From Nemertoderma westbladi (Eukaryota > Xenacoelomorpha > Nemertodermatida > Nemertodermatidae), in the NCBI GenBank assembly GCA_032718475.1, contig JAUCBJ010006777.1, positions 1 to 63,714 of the forward strand: 63,714 nt of DNA. Direction: 5' to 3'. Shown piece after piece: positions 49,640-61,418 of the stretch (position 1 is its first letter; the number at the start of each line of letters is the position of its first letter). The notes beneath the pieces were generated by a model that worked only from the letters and a program-made list of their open reading frames with translations, made no database searches and was not told where the DNA came from. The position numbers and the translations under genes were made by a program.

Positions 49640-51530
49640 ACCAACAGACTCAATCTGTTCTAAATTATACTTTGCAGATACGTTCCTGACCATAGACTGT
49701 GTGTTTGGGAAGACACTGATCAATCTGCAGTTCTCCAGTCTGCCGCTAGGGGGCGAAATGTCAGAAATTGAAAACCTTCTCCCATTTCGTTATTATTAAT
49801 GCCTTTTAGCTGATACGTGGCAGAGGTCTACTATACCATAGACTGCGTGTTTGTAGAGAACTCTGAATAATCTAAAATTTCTCTGTCTGCCGGTAGGGGG
49901 CGCAATGTCTGAAAGTGAAAACCTTCACCCATTTCGTTGTTTATACTGCTTTTTTGCTGATACTTGGCAGAGGTCTACTACACCAAGACTGCGTGTTTGG
50001 GGAGGAGCTAGAACCAGTCTGCAGTTCTCCAGTCTGCCGCTAGGGGGCCAAATGTCTGAAAGTGAAAACCTTATCCCATTTTGTTATTTATAATGCTTTT
50101 AGGCTGACACTTGGCAGATGTGTATTACACCATAGGGTGTGTGTCTGGAGAGGACGCCGAACAACCTGCAGTTCTCTATTCGGCCGCTAGGGGGCGAAAT
50201 GTCTGAACGTGAAAACCTTATCCCATTTTGATGTTTATAATGTTTTTGGCTGATACTTGTCAGAAGTCGACTACACCATAGACTGCGTGTTTGTAGAGAA
50301 CTCTGAATAATCTGAAATTCTTCTGTCTGCCGGTAGGGGGCGCAATGTCTGAAAGTGAAAACCTTCACCCATTTCGTTGTTTATACTGCCTTTTTGCTGA
50401 TATTTCGCAGAGGTCTACTACACCAAGACTGCGTGTTTGGGGAGGAGCTAGAACCAGTCTGCAGTTCTCCAGTCTGCCGCTAGGGGGCCAAATGTCTGAA
50501 AGTAAAAACCTTATCCCATTTCGTTATTAATAATGCTTTTAGGCTGACACTTGGCAGATGTGTATTACACCATAGGGAGTGTGTCTGGAGAGGACTGCAA
50601 ACAAACTGCAGTTCTCTATTCGGCCGCTAGGGGGCGAAATGTCTGAACGTGAAAACCTTATCCCATTTTGATGTTTATACTGTTTTTAGGCTGATACTTG
50701 TCAGAGGTCTACTACATCAAAGACTGCGTGTTTGTGGAGAACTAAGACCAATCTGCAATAGCTTTGTCTGCTGCTAAGGGGCGCAATGTCTGAAAGTGAA
50801 AACCTTTATGCATTTCATTGTTTATAATGCTTTTTTGATGATACTTGGCAGAGGTCTACTACACCATAGACTGTGTGTTTGGGGAGGAGCTAGAACCAGT
50901 CTGCATTTATCCAGTCTACCGCTAGGGGGCAAAATGTCTGAAAGTGAAAACCTTATCCCATTTCGTTATTAATATGATTTCAGGCTGACACTTGCCAGAT
51001 GTGTATTACACCATAGGGTGTGTGTCTAGGTAAGACGCCGTACAAACTGGAGTTCTCCATTCGGCCGCTAGGGGGCGAAATGTCTGAAAGTGAAAACCTT
51101 ATCCCGTTTCGTTGTTTCTAATGCTTTTAGGCTGATACTTGTCAGAGGTCTACTACACCATAGACTGCGTGTTTGTGGAAAACTCTGACCAATCTGCAAT
51201 TTCTCAGTCTGCCGCTAGAGGGTGAAATGTCTCAAGTAAAATCCTTCTCCAATTTCATTGTTTCTAATGCTTTTTTGCTTATACAGTACTTGGGAAAGGC
51301 AAGCTTGACCATAGGCTGTTAGCTGTTTGTATGGGGAGGACCCTAACCAGTCTGCGGATTTCCAGTCTACTGCTAGGGTGCGAAAAATCTGAATCTGAAA
51401 AGTACAAACATTCTCACATTTATTTATTAAAAATGCTTTTACGCTGATAATTGTCAGAGGTCTACTGTACTACATCATAAGGCTGCATCTATGGGAAGGA
51501 CGTTGACCAGTGTAGATATCTGAAAAAGTA
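49640..51530 (+). repeat. 147-bp tandem array with CTCF-like cores (H2)
   Basis: Cores at 49741, 49888, 50035, 50182, 50328, 50475, 50621, 50772, 50919, 51065, 51212 and 51363; spacing is 146-151 bp, mostly 146-147. The core GGCCGCTAGGGGGCG or CTGCCGCTAGGGGGCG is followed by AAATGTCTGAAAGTGAAAAC. Some neighbours alternate as dimers, suggesting higher-order units. Confidence 0.85.
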
Positions 51531-51632
51531 AAACAGCATCAGTCTTTTGTTTGAGAGAACACTCTCAATCATATGAAGTTTTGTTAAGTTAATTAATTAA
51601 TTAATGTTTGGAATGGTGAATAGGCTTGCAAA

Positions 51633-51670
51633 CTAGAAAGCCGTGGCCCGAAGGGCCACTGGCTTTCTAG
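51633..51670 (+). other. Helitron 3' terminal hairpin (H2)
   Basis: Same fold as H1, with a TGG on the 3' arm that pairs with CC on the 5' arm. Confidence 0.8.
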
Positions 51671-53499
51671 TATCGAACGAAAGCTCTCGTCACGAGCACG
51701 TGCACTGTCGCTATCTCGAGTCTTATTTTACGCGTTTGTTTGCGTGAATGCAGATTTCGTGAATTTGGTACCGGTAGCGCAGTAGGCCTAGCAGTTCATT
51801 CTGTAGGAAACTCTAAAACAGCGGTTGCACCATCAGACTCAATCTGTTCTAAATGATACTTTGCAGATACGTTCCTGACCATAGACTGTGTGTTTGGGAA
51901 GACACTGATCAATTTGCAGTTCTCCAGTCTGCCGCTAGGGGGCGAAATGTCAGAAACTTAAAACCTTCTCCCATTTCGTTATTATTAATGCCTTTTAGCT
52001 GATACGTGGCAGAGGTCTACTACACCCTAGGCTGTGTGTTTTCGGAGGATGCTGACCAATCTGCAATTCCCCAGTCTGCCGCTAGGGGGAGCAATATCTG
52101 AAAGTGAAAACCTTATCCCATTTCGTTGTTTATAATGCTTTTTTGCTGATACTTGGCAGAAGTCGACTACACTATAGACTGCGTGTTTGTAGAGAACTCT
52201 GAATAATCTGAAATTCCTCTGTCTGCCGGTAGGGGGCGCAATGTCTGAAAGTGAAAACCTTCACCCATTTCGTTGTTTATACTGATTTTTTGCTGATACT
52301 TGGCAGAGGTCTACTACACCAAGACTGCGTGTTTGGGGAGGAGCTAGAACCAGTCTGCATTTCTCCAGTCTACCGCTAGGGGGCCAAATGTCTGAAAGTG
52401 AAAACCTTATCCCATTTCGTTATTAATAATGCTTTTAGGCTGACACTTGGCAGATTTGTATTACACCATAGGGTGTGTGTCTAGGTAAGACGCCGAACAA
52501 ACTACAGTTCTCCATTTGGCCGCTAGGGGGCGAAATGTCTGAACGTGAAAACCTTATCCCATTTTGATGTTTATAATGTTTTTAGGCTAATACTTGTCAG
52601 AGGTCTACTACATCAAAGACTGCGTGTTTGTGGAGAACTAAGACCAATCTGCAATAGCTCTGCCTGCCGCTAGGGGGCGCAATGTCTGAAAGTGAAAACC
52701 TTTATGCATTTCATTGTTTATAATGCTTTTTTGCTGATACTTGGCAGAGGTCTACTACACCATAGACTGTGTGTTTGGGGAGGAGCTAGAACCAGTCTGC
52801 ATTTATCCAGTCTACCGCTTGGGGGCCAAATGTCTGAAAGTGAAAACCTTATCCCATTTCGTTATTAATATGATTTCAGGCTGACACTTGCCAGATGTGT
52901 AGTACACCATAGGGTGTGTGTCTAGGTAAGACGCCGAACAAACTGCAGTTCTCCATTCGGCCGCTAGGGGGCGAAATGGTCAGGTCAGGTCAGGTCAGGT
53001 CAGGTATTCTAGGTCATTGATCAAGAAAACTTGCCACCTCCATGCAGCATAAAGGAGGTGCCACCTGTAGCTGCATAGACCCTCTTACTAGGGCAAATCT
53101 GGTCCTGTAACTACTGTAGGACCCCCTTCGTTCTGGGATAAGGACGCCCTTGGTCCTGGATTAAGGACCCATATACTTGGCTGCAGGGGTATATGGCCTG
53201 ACCAGGCAGATGGTGATCTACCAACGGCTGGTTAGGAGTAGAGTGTTCTCATGTCCACTCTGAGGGCACTTCACTGCGACCTGCACCTGGCAGCAAGGGT
53301 ACAGGGCATGACCCAGCAGATGAGCTGCAACAGCCAATGGTGGGTCATGTACGCCAGAGTAGATATGGGTGATGGGCCTCATATCTGACTCCATTGCGAC
53401 ACCCACCCTGTGGAATGGCAAACCAGGGTGTGGTATTTGCCCCGAGAGCTATTTGCCCCGAGAGCTGACTCGGCAAAAAAGCACCCCCCAACCCCCACT

Positions 53500-55039
53500 A
53501 TGGATTACATTAGCAATGCGGAGGTCCGGCCACTAGAGGCCAGTGGAATTACCGGACACAATCGGCCTCACAGGCGTCAGTTAACTCCTGACCGGCTGCC
53601 TGTCTCACCCCCTACTGGAGAGAGAGCAGCCAACAATTCTTTGAGTCCCTTTCCTGATGACCTTTCTGGCCCAAACCCTGGGTCACCAGGGAGGCCAGAT
53701 TGTGATGGGGAGAGGGATTCTGGAGTTGGAGGCTACTCTCATGTTCCACCCCGACCAACAAAGCCATTGGTGAATCTGAGGCAAGTCACTAGACTAGCCT
53801 CAGTAAACACCCTAACACTCGGGTCCCCAATGCGACAAGGTGAGCTGACTGCCTTGGCAGATAAGCTTTCTCTTAGTGCAGTGGGTGTTCAAGAGCACCG
53901 AATGCAGACTGGACAGACTGATGAGGTTCTGATTAAGGACATGGGGGGCGGTTGGCGACTTGCCCTCGCGTCAGCAGATGATAGTGGCAATGGTGGAATT
54001 GGTCTATTGATGAATCCAACTGCACATGCAGCATTGGACAAAATAGACCAAATCTCTAACCGCATCATCCGTTGCCACTTCTCATGTTCTGGAAGACTGG
54101 CTAAGAAGTTTCCTAAGGTGGTTCTGATTGTGTGCTACTCTCCAACTAGTGTTGCCCCTGTAGAGGAGGTGGAAAATTTCTACCACAATCTACAAGCAGC
54201 AACTGATGGAGTGGATCAGCATGCATTCTTAACATTCCTGGGAGACTTTAATGCAAGTCTGCATCAATCACCTACATCGCCCTGGGTCTATAGCAATAGT
54301 GTTAACCGAAATTCTGTCCATCTTCAGGATTTTATCTCTGGAAATGGATTGTTTTCGGCTGGAACCCAGTTCAAGAAGCGAACTGGAAAGCTATGGACTC
54401 ATAGTGGACCCAGTGGTCACAAGTCCCAGATAGACCATATTCTGTTTCGTAGGAAATACAGGAGCTCTATACAAGACTGTAATGCATTTACACTTCGACC
54501 CTTCTCCAGTGATCACCGCCTTATTGTGGCCAAGGTAAGACTTAGTCTGCGTGCTAGCAGAACAACGAAATCTGCCTTGCCACAGCATGACTGGTCCTCT
54601 CTGTTGCAACAGCCAAGTGTGAGATCCAGCTTCACACTACAGCTGAGCAACAGGTATGAGGCTCTTGCCTCTGAGGCGGCAGATCACTGTGAGGGCTATA
54701 CTGCCTTTACAGAAGCAGTTGAGTTAGCAGCTGCAGAAACAGTTCCTGTATACCCTCGAAACAGGAAAAGGGCCCCCTGGACTGACAACAAAATTCAGAA
54801 GTGCCGAAATGACCTTCATAAGGCGCAGAAAGAGTCCCGACTCAAACAGACTACAGCGGCCAAGAATGCAGTTAAAGCTGCATCTAGGTCCCTGAACAGG
54901 CAGTACTCTGTTAATCTACAGGAGCTAATAAACCAACAGGTTGATGCCATCAATGATGCTGACGACAGCAGGCAATCATCCCAGGCATGGAAATCGATCA
55001 ATCTGCTTACTGGGCGGAAAAGCCAACCAACCACCAAGG
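53500..55039 (+). CDS. LINE ORF, N-terminal part: AP endonuclease
   Basis: The frame opens at 53410; the ATG at 53500 (MDYISNAEVR) is an alternative start that I favour weakly. A Pro/Ser-rich N-terminus (about 110 residues) leads to an APE-like endonuclease: S-V-N-T near residue 108, G-V-Q-E-H-R with the metal-binding Glu, G-D-F-N near 250, and S-D-H-R near 345. It would nick target DNA for target-primed reverse transcription. A basic linker follows, then the frame meets the inserted element at 55040; residues read beyond that point (to the stop at 55065) are not LINE. The same frame resumes at 56595. Confidence 0.85.
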
Positions 55040-55043
55040 TTAA

Positions 55044-56594
55044 CCCTATTAGTACCGGGCTATAAAATGTTGTACAAATACCGGGAGGGGGTCATATTGA
55101 CCCCCCCCTCTAAAATCTACAAATATTTACGAAAACGTCTGATTTTTTGTTTGTACGTAGGTATCACTTGTCTGGATCCGACCGAAAAAAAAATTTTTCG
55201 AAAAAATGTACTGGGGTGGTTATATTGCAGCACCAAAATTACAAGTAGTGCACAATTTTCACCAAATTTGAAAGTTACATTTTCGGCTAATTATTTTTCA
55301 ATACAGGTTTTCTGGGGTGTAAAATACATTGGAAAATATTAAAAAATGATATGATTACTATAAATGGCTGTTTAGTCCTCTCTGCGTAGGAAAAAAATGA
55401 AAAAAACAAGTAACCAGCACTTTTCAGTTAGAACTCAAACTTTTTAATTCACTTATACGATACTATAAATTCACATTTTCAGGTTTTCGAGGGCGCTGAT
55501 TCTAATGGAATACATTTCTAATATGCTAGATCATTGCTACTTGTATTTTTCGGCGTAATTTGGGAAATTTTGGTGCTAGCACCAAATTTCGTACCCATCA
55601 CCAAAAAGTACAAGTTTGCGATGTCCAGTGCAGTTTTTATTGATTCCATCGGATTCAGGACCCTCATAAACCCGTATAACGCAAGAAACAAGGTGATACT
55701 ATCTACTTATAAATTTGCATATTTTCCAAAATTTGGTGCTGGCACAACAATTTTCACCCACCGGCGAAAAATACAAGTTTGACAACTCTTATGAAATTTT
55801 TAATGATTCTATTGAATTCAGAACCATCACAAACCCGTATAACGCAAGAAACAAGGTGACACAATCAATTGATATATTTGATGGTTTTCAAAATTTGGTG
55901 CTAGCACCACATTTTGCACCCACATCCGAAAAATACAAGTTTGAGATGTCTAGTTCGATAATTATATTTTCCATTGAATTCAGAACAGCCATAAACCTCT
56001 AAAACGCAAGAAATAAATTCTCACAAGCAATTTTATCTATTGAATGTATTTTCAAAATTTCGTGCTAGCACCAAAATTTGCACACAGCACCGAAAAATAC
56101 AAGTTTGATACGCTTGGTGCAACTCGTATATATTTCTTCGAATCCAGAAACCCAAAAAACCCCAATTGCGTAAAAAACAAGTTTCAAACGATCAATTTAC
56201 AAAATTGACTTATTTCAAAATTTGGTGCTGGCACCAAAATTTGGCACCCACCGAAAAAAACAAGTTTAAAATTTCTAAATCAATTTATATGAATTCCATC
56301 AAATTTCTAATACCAAAAAAACCGTGTAAATAAAAAATAGAGATGTTACAATTCATATTTAATGAAATGTAATTTTCAAAAAACGTCTCAAAAAAGTGCC
56401 AAAAGTAGGGTTAAAAAATGGCGCTATAACTCGAAAAGTACCCAATATTTTTGAAAACGGTTTTCACTACTAGGAAGACAATAGATTTTTAGGAAAAGTC
56501 ATAAAATTTCAGATTCCCAACTGCGTTTGTTTCAGAATTATAATAAAAAAACCACGGGAGGGGTCATATTGACCCCCCCCCGGGTTTAATAGGG
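55044..56594. mobile_element. piggyBac-type non-autonomous element (1551 bp)
   Basis: TTAA at both borders (55040-55043, 56595-56598), and ends CCCTATTA...TAATAGGG as imperfect inverted repeats, diagnostic of piggyBac. No transposase frame. Each end also has a near-palindrome GGGTCATATTGACCC in a G/C run (about 55087 and 56550). The interior holds five roughly 163-bp tandem units. Confidence 0.83.
55540..56300. repeat. 163-bp tandem units with a palindromic core
   Basis: Five units with cores at 55569, about 55732, 55894, 56057 and 56220. The first core, TTTGGTGCTAGCACCAAA (55569-55586), is a perfect 18-bp palindrome; the others keep GGTGCTRGCACCA with small changes. Each is followed by ACCGAAAAATACAAGTTTGA-like sequence. 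Confidence 0.8.
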
Positions 56595-56598
56595 TTAA

Positions 56599-58282
56599 GG
56601 CTGAATCACCAGCCGATCGCCTCAATGGTTGGAAAGCCCACTTTGAAAAGCTCCTCAATAATGACAGGGTATTGCCTGATAACTTTATAGAAGTAAAAGT
56701 GTCTGAGTCTGTACTCCCAGATATTCCCATTGGCGATATCTCCTTTGCAGAAGTGAAGGCTGCTGCAAAGAGCATTAAGACCAATCGTGCCAGTGGAGTA
56801 GATGGTGTTCCCCCTGAGGTCTTTAAAATACCTGAGTGTTTAAAGCTCATCTATCCCATCATAGTAGACATGTACCGTACAACAAGAGTCCCACAAGAAA
56901 TGAAAACAAATAAGTTGGTGCCAGTTCCCAAGAAGGGCAACCTAACACTCTATGGTTCTTTTCGGGGAATCTCATTGATCTCGATTGCTGCAAAACTATA
57001 CAATAGAATTCTATTAAATCGCATCAGGGATCCCATTGAGAGACTGCTACGTGGAAATCAGAATGGGTTCCGTAAAGGTCGTGGGACCATGGAGCCCATT
57101 TTGGCACTTAGAAGGATAATTGAAGAGTTATCAAAAAAGAAAGACAGGCATCTGGCTGTTATCTTTGTTGACTTCTTCAAGGCCTTTGATTCAGTCTCTC
57201 GCTCACGTATGTTCAGCATACTTTCATTATATGGGATTCCTGATGAAATTATTGCAGCAATCAGATCAGTATACGATGGTTCGACAACATTTGTGTCTAC
57301 TGTTGATGGTGACACAGAACCATTTGAAGTGTTATGGGGCGTCCTCCAAGGAGACACACTTGCACCATTCCTGTTCATTATTGTGGTTGACTATGTTCTA
57401 CGCACGTCCTTAGATCATCATAATGATGATGGGGTGATGATAACTCCACCTACTGGCTCCAGAAGTCGAGGAAATCCTGCCAAGTACCTAACTGATCTAG
57501 ACTTTGCTGATGACTTAGGAGTACTCTCAGAATCATTAGAGGGAGCCCAGCGGCTCCTCAGCTCATTAGAACATGCTGCTTCTAGTGTTGGTCTTTTTAT
57601 TAACTCCAGAAAGACCAAAATTCTGACAGTTAACTTTGAAAGTCCTCAGCAAGTCTCTGATCGGATGAGCATAAGCTCAAAGGATGGTATGCTTGAGCAT
57701 GTGGACGACTTCTGTTACCTGGGATCATGGATCCGGAAGTCAGGTGAGGACCTTCGAATACGTAAGGGAAAGGCATGGGCAGCCTTGAATAGGCTTTCCA
57801 GGATTTGGAAGTCACCTAGAATTAATCGGAAACTTAAGGTCCGATTATTCAGAGCAGCAGTAGTTCCAGTACTCCTCTACGGGAGTCCATGCTGGGCTCT
57901 AACTGCTGAGGACACCAAATCTCTGGATGGCACATTCACAAGAATGCTACGCCGGGTACATTGTGTCAAGTACAATGCACACATCTCCAACCAGACACTA
58001 TATAACATTGGAGGTGTCTCATTGGTTCCCCCAAGCTTGACACTAGAACAAAATCGCCTCCGCTTTGCAGGACATTGCTTTCGCCGTGAGGACCAGCCAG
58101 TGCATAATCTTGTACTTTGGCAGCCTCATGGAGTGAATAAGCATGGTGGACAGCCCATGACTTTCTTGAGACGCATCTTAAAGGACACTGGCCTTAAAGA
58201 TGCGGATGATCTAGCAAATGTCATGGGTGATAGGGAGTTGTGGCGGTGCAATTTTGTTGACAAGCCGGCACAGCATTCTTAA
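56599..58282 (+). CDS. LINE ORF, C-terminal part: reverse transcriptase
   Basis: Continues the endonuclease frame after the TTAA; the frame is open from 56595, and the first internal ATG at 56672 is not a real start. RT motifs in order: K-L-V-P-V-P-K-K-G-N, F-R-G-I-S-L-I-S, N-Q-N-G-F-R-K-G-R, F-V-D-F-F-K-A-F-D, L-Q-G-D-T-L-A-P-F, and catalytic F-A-D-D near residue 277 of this segment (from 56672). Thumb and C-terminal region with Y-L-G-S-W-I, L-L-Y-G-S and R-L-R-F-A-G-H-C. Stop at 58280. No frameshift or stop in the RT, so the copy was probably intact before the piggyBac-type insertion. Confidence 0.9.
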
Positions 58283-58884
58283 AAAATGCAGCTGCAATGC
58301 AGCATGCCGATCCTAGTAGTAGTAGGGCGAAATGTCTGAAAGTGAAAACCTTATCCCGTTTCGTTGTTTCTAATGCTTTTAGGCTGATACTTGTCAAAGG
58401 TCTACTACACCATAGACTGCGTGTTTGTGGAAAACTCTGACCAATCTGCAATTTCTCAGTCTGCCGCTAGAGGGTGAAATGTCTCAAGTAAAATCCTTCT
58501 CCAATTTCATTGTTTCTAATGCTTTTTTGCTTATACAGTACTTGGGAAAGGCAAGCTTGACCATAGGCTGTTAGCTGTTTGTATGGGGAGGACCCTAACC
58601 AGTCTGCGGATTTCCAGTCTACTGCTAGGGTGCGAAAAATCTGAATCTGAAAAGTACAAACATTCTCACATTTATTTATTAAAAATGCTTTTACGCTGAT
58701 AATTGTCAGAGGTCTACTGTACTACATCATAAGGCTGCATCTATGGGAAGGACGTTGACCAGTGTAGATATCTGAAAAAGTAAAACAGCATCAGTCTTTT
58801 GTTTGAGAGAACACTCTCAATCATATGAAGTTTTGTTAAGTTAATTAATTAATTAATGTTTGGAATGGTGAATAGGCTTGTGAA

Positions 58885-58922
58885 CTAGAAAGCCGTGGCC
58901 CGAAGGGCCACTGGCTTTCTAG
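58885..58922 (+). other. Helitron 3' terminal hairpin (H3)
   Basis: Identical to the H2 hairpin. Confidence 0.8.
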
Positions 58923-59689
58923 TATCTAATATATATAAATATCGATTGTCTGTGTGTTTGTCATCGGCTATACAATCGAACCCATCTCGATGAAATCTCG
59001 CTTGCTATATCTCGTTAGAAAGGTCTCGCCCTAACTCGTTGCAACGTAATACTCAGAGCCGTCTGAAGTTCGCCCGTCTGCCGCTAGAGGGCGATTTTCG
59101 TGATTTTCGGGCGAAATTTATCGAATTATTTCGGTTCTTCTATCGGTAATTAATGATTTAGAGGGCTAACATTTATCCCACCTGGTTTAAAATTAACATG
59201 GGTAGATTCGCCGTGTCCCATTCTCACAAAGTTTTTATTTTATTCGAGTGTTTAATATAAATATGTATGATTATTTATTGATTAAAAATCAAATAGTGTA
59301 TAAATATGTCATATTCGCCAAGCAGGATCGAATTGGCCTATAGTTATTGAATAGGGAAGGATTGTTTTCTGTATCATAGCAACGTTAAGGTAATTATTGA
59401 ACTCGCAGCTAGCTGGCTGGGCACAGATAAGGAGCAAGCAGGCTGGAGTGTTGATTGGGGTGGGTTTGGGTTGTCTGTTGCGAATTGCTCAGAGTAATTC
59501 TGCTTTCTCAATCATTGGCTGCATGGAAGGAGAGGTTTATAACATTTTTGTTTTACTGTTATGAATATTAAAAGTAAAATAATTATTTCTGTAGGCCTAT
59601 ACTTACTGTATTATTATTTTATCTAATATTATACATCTAATCTCGATGAAATCTCGCTTACTATAGCTCGTTAGATAGGTCTCGCCCTA

Positions 59690-61200
59690 ACTCGTTGCAA
59701 CGTAATACTCAGAGCCGTCTGAAGTTCCACCGTCTGCCGCTAGAGGGCGAATTATCCGATAGTGAAAACCTGATCTTATAGGGTTGTTTTTAATGCTTTT
59801 GAGCTGAAACGTGGTAGCTATATACTGCAGCATAGGCTGTATATTTCCGGAGTCACTGGGTTGTCTACAGTTCCCCAGTCTACCGTTAGAGGGCTAAATG
59901 TCTGAGAGTTAACATCTTCTCCAACTTTATTGTTTACAATCCGTTTTGACTGAAACTTGGTAGGCATCTACTACAGCATAGGCTGAATCTTTACTGAGTC
60001 GCAGAGTCGTCTACAATTTCCCAGTCTACCGCTAGAGGGCGAAATGTCTGCAAGTTAACATCTTCTCCAACTTTGTTATTTACAAAGCTTTTAGACTGAA
60101 ACTTGGTAGGCATCTACTATAGCATAGGCTATATCTTTGCGGAGTAGTAGAGTCGTCTACAGTTCCACAGTCAGCCGCAAGAGGGCGAATTGTCTGATAG
60201 TGAAAACCTCATCCCATTTGGTTCTTTTTAATCCTTTTGAGCTGAAACTTGGCAGGTATCTACTACATCCTAGGCTCTATCTTTACGGAGTTGCAGAGTC
60301 CTATACACTTCCCCAGTCTACCGCTAGAGGGTGAAATGTCTGAAAGTTACCATCTTCTCCAACTTTGTTATTTATAATCCATTTAGACTGAACTTGGTAG
60401 GCATCTACTACAGCATAGGCTATATCTTTACTGAGTCGCGCAGAGTTGTCTACATTACCCGCGTCTGCCGCTAGAGGGCGAAATGTATGAAAGTTAACAT
60501 CTCGTCCAACTTTGTTATTTACAATCCTTTTAGACTGAAACTTGATAGACATCTACTATAGCATAGGCTATATCTTTGTGGAGTAGTAGAGTCGTCTACA
60601 GTTCAACAGTCAGCCGCTAGAGGGGGAATTGTCTGATAGTGAAAACCTCATCCCATTTGGTTCTTTTTAATCCTTTTGAGCTGAAACTTGGCAGGTATCT
60701 ACTACATCCTAGGCTCTATCTTTACGGAGTTGCAGAGTCCTATACACTTCCCCAGTCTACCGCTAGAGGGTGAAATGTCTGAAAGTTAACATCTTCTCCA
60801 ACTTTGTTATTTCTAACGGTTTAGACTGAAACTTGGTAGGCATCTACTACAACATAGGCTGTACCTTTATGGATTCGCAGAGTTGTATACAGTCCCCCCA
60901 TTTGACGCTAGAGGGCGAAATATCTGATAGTGAACACCTCATCCCATTTGGTTCTTTTTAATCCTATTGAGCTGGAACTTGGCAGGAATCTACTACAGCA
61001 TATTCTGTATCTTTACGGAGTCCTAGAGTCGTCTACAGTTCTTCAGTCTACCGCTAGAGGGTGAAATGTTTGAATATGAACATCTACACCAATTTTGTTA
61101 TTTACAATCTGTTTAAGCTGAAACTTGAAAGGCAGGCATTTTACTTCACCATAAACCCCATCTTTACCAAACTGCAGCGCCGTCTGCATTTCACCACTCC
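59690..61200 (+). repeat. 146-bp tandem array with CTCF-like cores (H4)
   Basis: Cores at about 59735, 59881, 60027, 60173, 60318, 60465, 60612, 60759, 60905 and 61047. The consensus is TGCCGCTAGAGGGCGAAATG, with AGAG where type I has AGGG; three are degenerate in the first half (CCGTTAG, CCGCAAG, GACGCTAG). Confidence 0.83.
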
Positions 61201-61380
61201 GCAGGTAGAGGGTGGATCTGAAAGTGATCATTTTCTGGAAATTTTGTTATTTACAATCTGCCTAAAGTTGAAACTTGACAGTTATCTCTTATGGGGGTGG
61301 TGTTTTATTTAATGATGGTGTCTGTTCCGTATGCAGTTCTCAAATCTCCCACACATATTCATATATCATCTGCACGTGCA

Positions 61381-61418
61381 CTAGAAAGCTGTGGCCCGAA
61401 GGGCCACAGGCTTTCTAG
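61381..61418 (+). other. Helitron 3' terminal hairpin (H4)
   Basis: Type II version: TGTGGCCC-GAA-GGGCCACA. The inner pair changed on both arms relative to type I, keeping the stem. Confidence 0.8.

Larger units (their letters stand above)
49189..51670 (+). mobile_element. Helitron/Helentron-like element H2 (type I)
   Basis: Complete, 2482 bp. The 5' end TCTATCTATATAAATATCATG abuts the CTAG of H1 with nothing between. A TCTG microsatellite and a unique head (to about 49640) precede about a dozen 146-147 bp units (49640-51530). No Rep/helicase ORF, so it is non-autonomous. The plan (short TCTG repeat, tandem core, terminal palindrome) recalls pearl/HINE elements of molluscs and other invertebrates. 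Confidence 0.75.
52979..58324 (+). mobile_element. APE-type LINE, 5.3 kb, with 10-bp target duplication
   Basis: GGGCGAAATG at 52969-52978 is repeated at 58325-58334, so the LINE inserted in a Helitron tandem unit. The 5' end is a (GTCAG)n tract (52979 to about 53006), the 3' end a short TAG repeat with no poly-A. It encodes an AP-type endonuclease and RT in one frame, interrupted by a piggyBac-type element. The clade is uncertain (RTE-like or a relative). Confidence 0.88.
51671..58922 (+). mobile_element. Helitron/Helentron-like element H3 (type I, 5'-truncated, split by a LINE)
   Basis: Starts TATCGAACGAAAGC, which is about 95 bp inside the head of H2, so the 5' terminus is missing. Tandem units run 51820-52978 and resume at 58325; the tail 58325-58922 is nearly identical to the H2 tail. 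Without the LINE it is about 1.9 kb. Confidence 0.75.
58923..61418 (+). mobile_element. Helitron/Helentron-like element H4 (type II)
   Basis: 2496 bp. Starts TATCTAATATATATAAATATCG right after the H3 CTAG (two extra bases, TA, relative to H5). Its head differs from type I (CATCGGCTATACAATCGAAC, ATCTCGATGAAATCTCGC). Tandem units run from about 59690 to 61200 with core CCGCTAGAGGGCG. No transposase frame. Confidence 0.75.

Noticed and set aside
49640-52978. 147-bp array as centromeric satellite
   Set aside because: Arrays are short, bounded by Helitron heads and hairpins, and restart in each element.
52979-53006. (GTCAG)n at the LINE 5' end as a telomere-like repeat
   Set aside because: It lies exactly at the LINE border, inside the target duplication, so it is part of the element.
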